The position numbers and the translations under genes are program-made. Below are positions 8,562 through 16,937 of a stretch of DNA of 64,000 nt, in pieces. The stretch comes from an uncultured Erysipelotrichaceae bacterium. GTDB taxonomy: Bacteria; Bacillota_I; Bacilli_A; Erysipelotrichales; Erysipelotrichaceae. The DNA lies in NCBI GenBank assembly GCA_949744505.1, contig CATJXY010000034.1, forward strand, positions 124,001-188,000, read 5' to 3'. The notes under the pieces are model-generated. The model did not search any database and had not been told where the DNA came from. It saw only the letters and a program-made list of their open reading frames with translations. Each line of letters opens with the position of its first letter. Within the stretch, counting starts at the first letter, position 1.

Positions 8562-10253
8562 ATGAAATTAAATAATAGTTTCTTTTACACATTAAGAGAA
8601 AATGTAAAAGATGAAGATTCAGTAAGTGGAAATCTTCTTGCACGATCCGGAATGATTCGAAAGAATTCAGCCGGAGTTTATATGATTATGCCTATGGGAT
8701 ATCGAGTCTTAAATAACTGTATTAACATCATTCGTGAAGAAATGAATAGAACCGGTGCTCAGGAATTACTTATGCCTGCACTAATACCGGAAGAAACATA
8801 TATCGCTTCCGGTCGTCGTGAAGGTTTTGGAAACAGTATGTTTTCATTAAAAGATCGTTTTGGAAAACCATACGTTCTCGGTCCGACACATGAAGAGCTT
8901 TTTGCGGTTGCCGCAGGTTTAAAGATTCATTCCTATAAAGACCTTCCATTTAATATTTATCAGTTTCAAACAAAATTCAGAGATGAAGCAAGACCAAGGT
9001 TTGGTTTGATTCGTGTTCGTGAATTTATCATGAAAGATGCTTATTCATTTGACAAAGATTATGAAGGATTGGATATTTCATACAATAAAATGTTTGAAGC
9101 TTATAAAAAAAGCTTTGATCGCATGCAAATTGATTATAAAATCGTAAAAGCAGATACCGGTGTTATGGGTGGCCTTTTATCCGAAGAGTTCCAGGCAGTA
9201 ACAGATATCGGCGAAGATATTCTTGTTTTATGCGATCAATGTAATTTCTCCAGCAATTTAGAAATTGCAGAATGCGTTCATACCCATAATCCATCAAATG
9301 AAAAACATCTTGAAAAAGAAATGGTTATGACACCTCATGCCAAAACAATTGAAGAAGTTGCGGCTTTCTTTAATAAAAAAGCTCAAGATTTTGTAAAAAC
9401 ATTAATCTATCAAGCAGATGGAAATCCTATTGCAGTATGTGTTCGTGGTGATCATGAAGTAAATGAAACAAAAGTCAGAAAGCTTTTAAATGCTTCATCA
9501 GTTGAACTTGCCAGTTTTGATGTTGTTCAAGAAGTCACTCAAGCAAAAGTTGGTTTTGCTGGTCCAATCGGATTAAATATTCCAATTATCATTGATAATG
9601 AAATTGAGAATATGGCAAACTTTATCGTTGGTGCAAATAAAACTGATTATCATTACGTCAATGTCAATCTTGAAGACTTCACCCCTACTCATATTGCTGA
9701 TATTCGTCAAATTCAAGAAGGAGATATTTGTCCATGCTGTGGTGGTAAAATTTATTTTAAAAAAGGAATTGAAATTGGGAATACATTCAAGCTCGGAACA
9801 AAATATGCAGAGTCCATGAATTTGTACTATTCTAATCAAGAAAATCAATTAAAACCTGTTGTGATGGGAAGTTATGGTATTGGTCCGGCAAGATGTATGG
9901 CTGCTCTAGCTGAGCAAAAAGCTGATGAAAAAGGCATTGCATGGCCAATGAATATTGCACCATATAAAGTTGCGATTGTCATCATATCTAATAAAGATGA
10001 ACAACAAAAAGCTTATGCTGAAAAATTGTATAATGAATTATTAGATTGTGGAATTGAATCAATATTGGATGATCGAGATGAACGTCCGGGAGTTAAATTC
10101 AAAGATATGGATTTAATTGGTATCCCATGTCGAATTACTGTTGGTAAAAAGTTAATAGAAGGATTTGTTGAATTTAAAATGAGAAATGAAGATGAAGTGT
10201 CTCTGATTAGAATTAACGAAATTGTCGATAAAATCAAAGAACTTACAAAATAA
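8562..10253 (+). CDS. proS: Prolyl-tRNA synthetase, bacterial type
   Basis: A 563-residue class II synthetase of the bacterial form with an editing insertion. Motif 2 is visible as QTKFRDEARPRFGLIRVREF, motif 3 as GSYGIGPARCMAA, and the C-terminal anticodon-binding domain carries DDRDERPGVKFKDMDLIGIP. The INS-type editing domain occupies roughly residues 225-390. It charges tRNA-Pro. The ATG has AAGGAGAT 5 nt upstream. Unlike pheST and thrS here it has no T-box leader. In many Bacillota proS follows rseP; here it is detached and on the opposite strand. Confidence 0.97.
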   Translation: MKLNNSFFYTLRENVKDEDSVSGNLLARSGMIRKNSAGVYMIMPMGYRVLNNCINIIREEMNRTGAQELLMPALIPEETYIASGRREGFGNSMFSLKDRFGKPYVLGPTHEELFAVAAGLKIHSYKDLPFNIYQFQTKFRDEARPRFGLIRVREFIMKDAYSFDKDYEGLDISYNKMFEAYKKSFDRMQIDYKIVKADTGVMGGLLSEEFQAVTDIGEDILVLCDQCNFSSNLEIAECVHTHNPSNEKHLEKEMVMTPHAKTIEEVAAFFNKKAQDFVKTLIYQADGNPIAVCVRGDHEVNETKVRKLLNASSVELASFDVVQEVTQAKVGFAGPIGLNIPIIIDNEIENMANFIVGANKTDYHYVNVNLEDFTPTHIADIRQIQEGDICPCCGGKIYFKKGIEIGNTFKLGTKYAESMNLYYSNQENQLKPVVMGSYGIGPARCMAALAEQKADEKGIAWPMNIAPYKVAIVIISNKDEQQKAYAEKLYNELLDCGIESILDDRDERPGVKFKDMDLIGIPCRITVGKKLIEGFVEFKMRNEDEVSLIRINEIVDKIKELTK

Positions 10254-10302
10254 GCAAATATAGCTTAGGAAATATCATTATTTCGACAAAAAATTTGTCA
10301 TA

Positions 10303-10332
10303 AAAAAATGCCGAATCTCTTCGGCATTTTTT
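10303..10332. terminator. Bidirectional terminator downstream of proS
   Basis: Perfect 12-bp hairpin AAAAAATGCCGA, loop ATCTCT, TCGGCATTTTTT, serving proS and the convergent ceramidase-like gene. Confidence 0.92.
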
Positions 10333-10335
10333 GAT

Positions 10336-11550
10336 TTACTTTACAAGTTTAACACACATCTCTGTAATTTTTTCTGGAACACCAACAGGAATATTAGTAG
10401 AAGCACTTTCAAAGCTTTTTCCAGCCTCTTCTTTATTGTATAAGTATCCAACAGAATAATTAGAATATCCCCAGAAAATTGGACACGAAACATTCATCGC
10501 CTCTTTTATTTCAAGCCCGAATTTTGAAAATAATTCAGCTGGCATAGTTAAGATTTTCATATCTCCCATGTTAATGTAAGATCCTTCAAGATCCATATTA
10601 AATTCACATCCGTTTGGTTCCATCATAGCATGATCTAAAGCGGAATTGAAAACCCGTCTCAAATCATCCGTTTTTGCATTCTTAATTTCATTTTTAATAT
10701 CTTCTATTTGCTTTTGTCTTTGATCCTTAGTCGTGATATAAGTTTCTTGGAATTGATAGCTTTCAATATCTAATTTATCTAGGCTCAATTTAATTTCTTC
10801 CTTTCGAATATCCATTCTACTTAAAAGCCCATTTCCTACTCTTTCTAACTCTGCGTAATCGTTTCCTTGTCTACAACAGCGATTACTCATATCTCCCGCA
10901 GCGCCTACCATTGTAAGCGGATAAACCCCGGTTCTTTTTTCTAATCCACGACATAAATATCCAACCAAATCAGAAGTTAAAGATCTTGTATTTTGGAAGT
11001 TAACAACCGTCGAATGACAAGCAAGAGCCAAAATCAATCCTTTTACTTCATTTTTATCATTTCTGAATTCAACAACTCTAATTTCAGTATCTCCTTTTTT
11101 ATCAAGTCCATTGCGGTTGGAATAATATCCATATCCATCATAACTTCTTGTATACGCATTTACTTCACATAATCCCTTTTTAAATGCTTGCTCGGTTGCA
11201 TCAGCCACTTGATCCATTACATAATTAACATAGTTTTCATCTACCGGTCTTCCAAATAAAGAACCCATCATTACAGCACAATGAGAATGAGAATATCCAA
11301 TATTAATATGACTCATCGGTATATTGAACTGCTTAGACAACCTTTCTCGAAGTGCAGTCGCTATTTCTTTTGATACTCCAATAGCATCCAAGCATACCCA
11401 TAGTGCTTGATTTTGATCAACTTCAAGAACAAGTACACTTGCAAATTGATCATCGGAAATATCTTCTGCCCAGTAACGATTTGGCATTAAAGCAGGAAAG
11501 AATCTTCCTTGTGGTGTGATTTTAACTTTAACTTGACTTATTTTCAACAT
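10336..11550 (-). CDS. Neutral/alkaline ceramidase-like metal-dependent hydrolase, cytoplasmic
   Basis: A 404-residue protein with no signal peptide. It matches the core pattern of the neutral/alkaline ceramidase N-terminal domain: YSHSHC (His88, His90), ALACHSTVV (His179), VGAAGDMSN (215-223), MPAE with Glu339, and a GYSNYSVGYLYNKEE segment near the C-terminus. These line up with the zinc ligands of the family (HTHSGP, CHAT, GDTSPN, PGE, GYLPT-E). True ceramidases are secreted and longer, so an amide substrate inside the cell is more likely; what it is cannot be told. It is a single-gene unit with its own terminator. Confidence 0.75.
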   Translation of the reverse strand: MLKISQVKVKITPQGRFFPALMPNRYWAEDISDDQFASVLVLEVDQNQALWVCLDAIGVSKEIATALRERLSKQFNIPMSHINIGYSHSHCAVMMGSLFGRPVDENYVNYVMDQVADATEQAFKKGLCEVNAYTRSYDGYGYYSNRNGLDKKGDTEIRVVEFRNDKNEVKGLILALACHSTVVNFQNTRSLTSDLVGYLCRGLEKRTGVYPLTMVGAAGDMSNRCCRQGNDYAELERVGNGLLSRMDIRKEEIKLSLDKLDIESYQFQETYITTKDQRQKQIEDIKNEIKNAKTDDLRRVFNSALDHAMMEPNGCEFNMDLEGSYINMGDMKILTMPAELFSKFGLEIKEAMNVSCPIFWGYSNYSVGYLYNKEEAGKSFESASTNIPVGVPEKITEMCVKLVK

Positions 11551-11607
11551 AAAATAACCCTCATTTCTGGTTTTATTATATCATTAATATACTGAAAAAA
11601 GATAGAA

Positions 11608-11646
11608 AAAAAAGATATCCCAAACTATAAGTGCTGAATATCCTTT
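11608..11646 (-). terminator. Probable terminator of the ECF S-component gene
   Basis: On the minus strand an AAAGGATAT arm pairs with ATATCTTT (one bulged G), followed by a run of eight T. It lies about 14 nt beyond the stop of the ECF gene. Confidence 0.6.
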
Positions 11647-11659
11647 TAATCATTTGAAT

Positions 11660-12268
11660 TTACTTTTTCAGTATTGACTCTACCCCTTTTGCGGCAAGCC
11701 CCCCTACAGCAGAACAAACAATTGCTTCAATAAGACCTTGAATGCCAACCAATAAAATCACAAACATAATTGGATTAGAGACATTATTCAAAACCACTAA
11801 GCTTTGAATATATTCACTGTTATAGAAGACAAGAACGATATACCCCATAAAAAATAAAGTATTGAGTACAGGTGCTGCCAAAGCTGCTAAAATATAGCGT
11901 ACATTGTTTTCTTTCAATAATTTTTTTATGAGAAGATACATAATGCCGGTACAATATCCCATTAAAATTCTTGTACCAATACACAAAATAAATGTGTGAA
12001 GCGGTGAAACCGTTAACAGTGTAGAAGTCATTGCAGAAGCCCCTGTCAATGCATCCTTAAAACTAACAATTCCAAATACTCCTCCTAAAATAGCTCCTTC
12101 CAAAGGACCTAAAACAATTGCTCCGACTGCAATCGGTACAGTCAGAAAAGACATGTACAACGGGCCAACAGGAACACTTCCCAAGCCTATTGCCTTCATG
12201 GTGATCTCAACGGCAATCAATAATGCCAGTTGAGTCATGGTGCGTACATTTAATTTTTTTTGATTCAT
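11660..12268 (-). CDS. ECF transporter S-component (vitamin/substrate-binding membrane subunit)
   Basis: A 202-residue protein with about six membrane helices. The GSVPVGPLYMSFLTVPIAVG stretch followed by GAIVLGPLEGAILGGVFG is characteristic of ECF S-components (PF12822). These bind a vitamin and dock on the shared EcfA/A'/T module, which is not in this window. The sequence type recalls pantothenate or folate S-components but no riboswitch or pathway neighbour decides it. The start at ATG 12268 is chosen because AGGAGG lies 8 nt upstream; the ORF could extend to 12304 without one. Confidence 0.82.
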   Translation of the reverse strand: MNQKKLNVRTMTQLALLIAVEITMKAIGLGSVPVGPLYMSFLTVPIAVGAIVLGPLEGAILGGVFGIVSFKDALTGASAMTSTLLTVSPLHTFILCIGTRILMGYCTGIMYLLIKKLLKENNVRYILAALAAPVLNTLFFMGYIVLVFYNSEYIQSLVVLNNVSNPIMFVILLVGIQGLIEAIVCSAVGGLAAKGVESILKK

Positions 12269-12332
12269 TTCTATTTTCCTCCTACTACCATCCTGCTTGT
12301 GCAAGTACAGTGTATTTAATGAATACTTATTT

Positions 12333-12361
12333 ACTATAGAATTTTTTATCTAAAATTGCAA
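12333..12361 (-). promoter_or_regulatory. Predicted promoter of the ECF S-component gene
   Basis: On the minus strand TTGCAA (12356-12361) and TATAGT (12333-12338) are spaced exactly 17 nt. The short leader (about 58 nt) shows no recognisable riboswitch. Confidence 0.6.
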
Positions 12362-12386
12362 ATTAAATTTTCAAATATTATTTTTT

Positions 12387-12824
12387 TCATCTCATTCTTC
12401 TTATTACTCCAATTAATTTCAATAAAGTTTGAGCTACACTTACACCAATTGCAATCGCCCCCGCATTTGCAATTGCACTCAAGCAGTAAATAACGGATTG
12501 ATTCATATTCCCCATAACAATTTCTTGCATTGTATAATACATCATTCCTCCCGGGACTAAAGAAATAACACTGCATATAAAGAAAGAAGTAACCGGTGTT
12601 TTTTCAATACGAGCCATTGCTTCACAATAAAAGCTAATAATAGATGAACAAATTAAAAGTGTAATGAATTCATTCTTAATCTTTGGGGCAATCAAACTAT
12701 ATATTAAAGAACATAGCATTCCCCCCATTGCGGCAACAAGCAGATATCTTTTTTTGATATTAAAAATGATTCCGAATGCATAGGAAGCTATGAAAGAACC
12801 GATTAAAACTTGTATTAATTCCAT
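12387..12824 (-). CDS. ThrE/YjjB-type small subunit of a split threonine/serine or dicarboxylate exporter
   Basis: A 145-residue protein with four or five membrane helices. It contains TPVTSFFICSVISLVPGGMMYYTM, the PG-containing helix typical of the DUF3815/YjjB half of ThrE-family exporters. The upstream gene encodes the other half. The start at ATG 12824 has AAGGAGG 8 nt upstream inside the end of that gene; the longer reading from 12848 lacks a site. E. coli YjjPB exports succinate, and Corynebacterium ThrE exports threonine, so the substrate is open. Confidence 0.85.
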   Translation of the reverse strand: MELIQVLIGSFIASYAFGIIFNIKKRYLLVAAMGGMLCSLIYSLIAPKIKNEFITLLICSSIISFYCEAMARIEKTPVTSFFICSVISLVPGGMMYYTMQEIVMGNMNQSVIYCLSAIANAGAIAIGVSVAQTLLKLIGVIRRMR

Positions 12825-12825
12825 A

Positions 12826-13587
12826 CTAAAAGCCTCCTTGTAAAGCAATCCATAAACTCAATATCGCTCCGGTTCCTAAAGCAATGGAAATAGCTATCAA
12901 AAAAGCTTCTAAAGCACGTGTTAATCCGGATATTAGATCTCCGGCAATACTATCACGAATTGCATTTGTTATGGCAATTCCCGGAACTAACAACATGATG
13001 GAAGAAATGATAATCGTATCTACTGAAATATTCTTAATAAAACATCCGATTAAAAGCGCTGTAAACGTTCCTATAGCCCCACTTACCATATTAATAATAA
13101 AAGAACCAATCTTAAGCTTACTCAAGCTGTATTCGCTTAATTTAATGAAAAAACCACAAATACAAGCAAAAAAAGCTTCAATTAATGAAGATTGAAAAAA
13201 TAAAGCAAAGCCACCGGCACCGATACTGGCAAAAAAAAGTTGATGAGAAAATGGATAAGCTTCTCTTGTTTTCAATTTACACAATTCATCATAAAGTTCA
13301 TCTAAGGTAAGATGATTTTCGTTTGCTTTACGAGAAAGCGAATTGATTAAATCAACACGATTTAAATCAGTATTTCTTTCACTCACACGAATATTTTTTG
13401 TATAATTCTGTCCATCTTTTTCAAAAGATAGAATTAATCCTGTCGGAAGTACAAAACTTTCCACTTCCTCACATCCATATGCTTTGCAAAGCCGCACCAT
13501 CGTATCTTCAACTCGATAAGTCTCTGCACCACTTTCCAATAATAACTTTCCAGCCAAACAACTACACTTTAATAATTTCTCCATCAT
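12826..13587 (-). CDS. ThrE/YjjP-type large subunit of the split exporter
   Basis: A 253-residue protein. The N-terminal half is a soluble domain with the ThrE signature ESGAETYRVEDTMVRL near residues 18-33, and the C-terminal half holds about five membrane helices including the MLLVPGIAITNAIRD stretch. It pairs with the following YjjB-type gene, whose start lies 1 nt past its stop and whose ribosome binding site is inside it, so translation is probably coupled. It starts 12 nt after the PBP gene, so pbp, yjjP and yjjB may form one transcript. Confidence 0.88.
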   Translation of the reverse strand: MMEKLLKCSCLAGKLLLESGAETYRVEDTMVRLCKAYGCEEVESFVLPTGLILSFEKDGQNYTKNIRVSERNTDLNRVDLINSLSRKANENHLTLDELYDELCKLKTREAYPFSHQLFFASIGAGGFALFFQSSLIEAFFACICGFFIKLSEYSLSKLKIGSFIINMVSGAIGTFTALLIGCFIKNISVDTIIISSIMLLVPGIAITNAIRDSIAGDLISGLTRALEAFLIAISIALGTGAILSLWIALQGGF

Positions 13588-13599
13588 CTATAAGTCTCC

Positions 13600-15621
13600 C
13601 TATTCTTTGAAAACATAGTTCACAATTTCATTTGTTACTTCTAAACATAAATTTGATTGCGAGTTTTTTCCATTCCAAGCATGCGGTATCACACATGCGA
13701 TCGCAAGTTGCGGATTTTCATATGGTGCAAACGCAACAACACTGTTATTAGGCGATGAAACCATATAACTAGTTCCATCTTCATCGCTCATTTCCCAGTA
13801 TGCCTCTGCGGTTCCGGTTTTAGCCGCTATCTGTACCGGTGCATCTTTAAGTGATGTACACAGTCCAGAAACAACACAAGCTCGAAATCCTTGCTGAACT
13901 CTTTCCATTGCCTCTTTGTTTTCCAAAATATTCAATATTGTTACCTCATTAGTATACACCACATTTTTTTTTGATGGAAGAGTTGCTTCTAACATAATTC
14001 TTGGTTTTAACCGCTTTCCTCCATTAGCTACCGTACTTACATATTGTGCCAATTCCAAAGCTGTATAAGTATCATATTGACCGATTGCATAATCCAAAAT
14101 ATTTCCATCTTTTCTATCATTTCCAATGTAACCGATTTGTTCATTATAAACATCAGCTTGAGTTAAAACCCCTAATCCGAATGATTGATAGTAACTTCTC
14201 ATTATATCAAAAGTACCTTTTTTTACTGATAATCCACCATTATAAACATAGTTTGTACCGGCTAAGCGAAGTGCAATTTTCATCATATAAACATTACTGC
14301 TCAAAGCTAATGCTTGAATATCATTAATTGCGCCTAAATTTTTCCAGCTCGCTTTCGATGGTGAACTTGCTAATTTTAACGGTTCATCAATCAACACTTC
14401 GTTTATATTAATCACACCTTGATCCAGTCCCATATAAAGTGTTGCTCCCTTTACTACAGATCCGGGAATGAAAGATTGTACATAAGTTTGAGAGGCATCA
14501 TTATAATAAGTTCCCTCTTTTGTTTGATTCATCGAAACCATGCATAATACGTCCCCGTTATTTGGGTTCATCACTACTACAACAATTTGATCAAAGTATG
14601 ATCTTTTTGGATTTTCTTTTTCTCTTTCTAAAATAGTTTGTGTAATCTCTTCCACTTTAACTTGAAGATTCATATCCAAAGCCAAAGTCAAATCATATCC
14701 TCTCTCTCCCTCATCTTCCACTTTATTTACAAGATTTCCCGAATCATCCATAGTAATACTACTGACAAAACTTCTTCCTTTAAGAAGATCTTCATATACA
14801 TTTTCCAATCCACTGACACCAATTTTATCATTTTGATGGTATCCTTTTGCTAAATATTCCAATAAATTTTCTTTGTGAATACCAAACGAAGACCTAGAAA
14901 CTTTTCCAAGAAGAGAACGAAGTTGAAATTTATCATCATATTCTCTATCCCAATCAAACTCTAATGAAAGATTTTCAAATTCAAATTGATGTTCTAAAAA
15001 AATAGCGACTTCTTGTTTAGTTAGATTTTCTTTAATAATATGATTTTCGTTTTCTAAAAGTTGATAAATTATGAAGTATTTTTTTTGGTACTCTGTAATT
15101 TGATTGATTTGTTTGTCTGATACCTCTTCATAATTAGTTTCCAAATTTGAAACAGATTGAGACGCTCCTGATTTTTCTTTATTTAAAAAAAAGATATATG
15201 CCTGTTTTAATTCATCCGTTGTCATATTTGATGTTTCAATTTCAAAAGTCGAAATAATTTTTTTACTTAATATATCCAAATCAGTTTGTGATGTTTTTTT
15301 CAATATGAGATTGATTCTTTGTTTATTTCCGACTAAAATCTCATAATTACGATCATATATAACTCCTCGAAGCGTACTAATGGAGTTTCTTTTCGATGTT
15401 TGGTTAAATAGTTTTATCGCATAATAATCTGCTCTTACAATCTGAATAACATAAGCTTGTATCAAAATAAGGAACATTGACAAAAAAATCATCATAGCAA
15501 AAAAATGAATGCGATATTCAATTCTTCTTCCAAATAATATATTTTTTTTAAATTGTTTTTTCTTTTTTAAGTTTGATTCTTTTTCTTGAATTTCAATCAT
15601 AAAAAGCGGTCTTATTCTCAT
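13600..15621 (-). CDS. Class B penicillin-binding protein (PBP2-like transpeptidase)
   Basis: A 673-residue bitopic protein. A lysine-rich cytoplasmic tail and membrane helix lie at about residues 38-62, then LRGVIYDRN (84-92), the start of the class B dimerisation domain. The transpeptidase domain has all three active-site motifs: SVVK at 388-391, SSN at 441-443 and KTG at 601-603. It cross-links peptidoglycan with a SEDS partner. ATG at 15621 is preferred over the TTG at 15642, which has no ribosome binding site. The LRGxIYDRN form suggests the PbpA/PBP2 group; FtsI is less likely. Confidence 0.93.
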   Translation of the reverse strand: MRIRPLFMIEIQEKESNLKKKKQFKKNILFGRRIEYRIHFFAMMIFLSMFLILIQAYVIQIVRADYYAIKLFNQTSKRNSISTLRGVIYDRNYEILVGNKQRINLILKKTSQTDLDILSKKIISTFEIETSNMTTDELKQAYIFFLNKEKSGASQSVSNLETNYEEVSDKQINQITEYQKKYFIIYQLLENENHIIKENLTKQEVAIFLEHQFEFENLSLEFDWDREYDDKFQLRSLLGKVSRSSFGIHKENLLEYLAKGYHQNDKIGVSGLENVYEDLLKGRSFVSSITMDDSGNLVNKVEDEGERGYDLTLALDMNLQVKVEEITQTILEREKENPKRSYFDQIVVVVMNPNNGDVLCMVSMNQTKEGTYYNDASQTYVQSFIPGSVVKGATLYMGLDQGVININEVLIDEPLKLASSPSKASWKNLGAINDIQALALSSNVYMMKIALRLAGTNYVYNGGLSVKKGTFDIMRSYYQSFGLGVLTQADVYNEQIGYIGNDRKDGNILDYAIGQYDTYTALELAQYVSTVANGGKRLKPRIMLEATLPSKKNVVYTNEVTILNILENKEAMERVQQGFRACVVSGLCTSLKDAPVQIAAKTGTAEAYWEMSDEDGTSYMVSSPNNSVVAFAPYENPQLAIACVIPHAWNGKNSQSNLCLEVTNEIVNYVFKE

Positions 15622-15756
15622 ATAAAAATACCTATAAATCAATTTATTACTGATTTTACCTTTCTATTACCCTTCTTCGGTATAGATACAAGTTAATTAG
15701 ATTAGGAACATGAATCAAAAAGATCGTTTGTAATTGTTCAAATCAAAAATCTTCTG

Positions 15757-15779
15757 ATAAAAAGAGCTTATGCTCTTCT
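15757..15779 (-). terminator. Terminator-like hairpin in the leader region of the PBP gene
   Basis: On the minus strand AAGAGC, loop ATAA, GCTCTT is followed by TTTATC, which looks like an intrinsic terminator. It lies about 135 nt upstream of the PBP start with no minus-strand gene ahead of it. On the plus strand it has no T-run. It may be an attenuator or the 5' stem of the PBP transcript. Apart from this hairpin and the ispG promoter, nothing else is seen in 15643-15860. Confidence 0.4.
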
Positions 15780-15810
15780 ATTATTATATCTTTCAAATTG
15801 ATTTTATATC

Positions 15811-15838
15811 TTGTTTAAAACAAAAAAAATGCTATGAT
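15811..15838 (+). promoter_or_regulatory. Predicted ispG promoter
   Basis: TTGTTT (15811-15816) and TATGAT (15833-15838) are spaced 16 nt and lie just ahead of the AGAAGGAA ribosome binding site of ispG. Confidence 0.55.
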
Positions 15839-15860
15839 AGAAAAGAAAGAAGGAAACAAA

Positions 15861-16928
15861 ATGATCAAAAGAACCGAAACAAGAGCAATTCATGTCAAAG
15901 ATTTACAAATAGGACATCAAAATAAAGTTTTGATTCAATCTATGACAAATACGAAAACAAAAGATATTGAAGCAACGATAAATCAAATTTTAAACTTAGA
16001 AAAAGCCGGATGTGAAATTATCCGAATGGCTGTTTTTGATATGGAAGATGCATTAGCAATAAAAGAAATCAAGAAAAAAGCACATATTCCGCTTGTTGCC
16101 GACATCCATTTCAATTATGCCTTGGCAATTGCTTCAATCGAATCCGGAGCAGACAAAATACGATTGAATCCGGGAAATATCGGTAGCAAAGAAAATGTAA
16201 TCAAAGTAGTAGAAAAATGTAAAGAATACAATGTTCCGATTCGTATCGGAATTAATGGAGGATCATTGGAAAAAGAAGTTTTAGATAAATACGGAAAACC
16301 ATGTGCTGAGGCCATGATTGAAAGTGCAAAAAAGCATGTTGAAATTTTAGAAGAGCTAAATTTCCATGATATTGCCCTTTCTTTCAAATCAAGTGATGTT
16401 CCTCTAACAATTGAAGCCTACCGTTTAGCTGCTGAAACATTTGATTATCCTTTACATTTAGGTGTAACCGAAGCGGGTGGATTTACTGCAAGTGCAATTA
16501 AATCATCGGCTGCCCTTGGTACCCTATTAAATGATGGAATCGGTGATACAATTCGTATTTCTATCAGTGATGATCCGATTGAAGAAATCAAAGTTGCAAA
16601 ACAACTTTTAAAATGTTTTGATTTAATTAAAAATGTTCCTTACCTAGTAAGCTGCCCTACCTGTGGAAGAATTCAATATGACATGCTTCCAATCGTAAAA
16701 GAAATCGAAGAATTTCTCAATACAATTCATGCCGATATTCATGTTGCTGTGATGGGATGTGCTGTTAATGGTCCACAAGAAGCAAGTCGAGCCGACATCG
16801 GAATTGCCGGTGGAAAAAATGAAGGCCTACTGTTTAAAAAAGGAGTTTTAATAAAAAGAGTTCCTCAAGACGAATTAGTTGAAACATTAAAACAAGAAAT
16901 ATTAATTATGACAAAAGCGGGTTTTTAA
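15861..16928 (+). CDS. ispG: 4-hydroxy-3-methylbut-2-enyl diphosphate synthase IspG (GcpE)
   Basis: A 355-residue iron-sulfur enzyme of the MEP isoprenoid pathway. It converts methylerythritol cyclodiphosphate to HMBPP, the substrate of IspH encoded at 19259. The [4Fe-4S] ligands are Cys265 and Cys268 in SCPTCGR and Cys300 in MGCAVNGP, with the following Glu in PQEA (the usual form is PGEA). ATG at 15861 has AAGGAA upstream; the in-frame ATG at 15834 has no such site and lies in the -10 region. The last codons form half of a terminator stem shared with nfo. Confidence 0.97.
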   Translation: MIKRTETRAIHVKDLQIGHQNKVLIQSMTNTKTKDIEATINQILNLEKAGCEIIRMAVFDMEDALAIKEIKKKAHIPLVADIHFNYALAIASIESGADKIRLNPGNIGSKENVIKVVEKCKEYNVPIRIGINGGSLEKEVLDKYGKPCAEAMIESAKKHVEILEELNFHDIALSFKSSDVPLTIEAYRLAAETFDYPLHLGVTEAGGFTASAIKSSAALGTLLNDGIGDTIRISISDDPIEEIKVAKQLLKCFDLIKNVPYLVSCPTCGRIQYDMLPIVKEIEEFLNTIHADIHVAVMGCAVNGPQEASRADIGIAGGKNEGLLFKKGVLIKRVPQDELVETLKQEILIMTKAGF

Positions 16929-16937
16929 CCCGCTTTT
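16913..16937. terminator. Bidirectional terminator inside the overlapping ends of ispG and nfo
   Basis: Perfect 11-bp stem AAAAGCGGGTT/AACCCGCTTTT with a TTT loop. The left arm encodes the end of IspG and the right arm, on the other strand, the end of Nfo. The two genes overlap tail to tail by 4 nt. Confidence 0.88.

Noticed and set aside
12269-12386. Vitamin riboswitch before the ECF S-component gene
   Set aside because: After the predicted promoter only about 58 nt of leader remain, too short for FMN, TPP or THF aptamers, and no conserved motif is visible.
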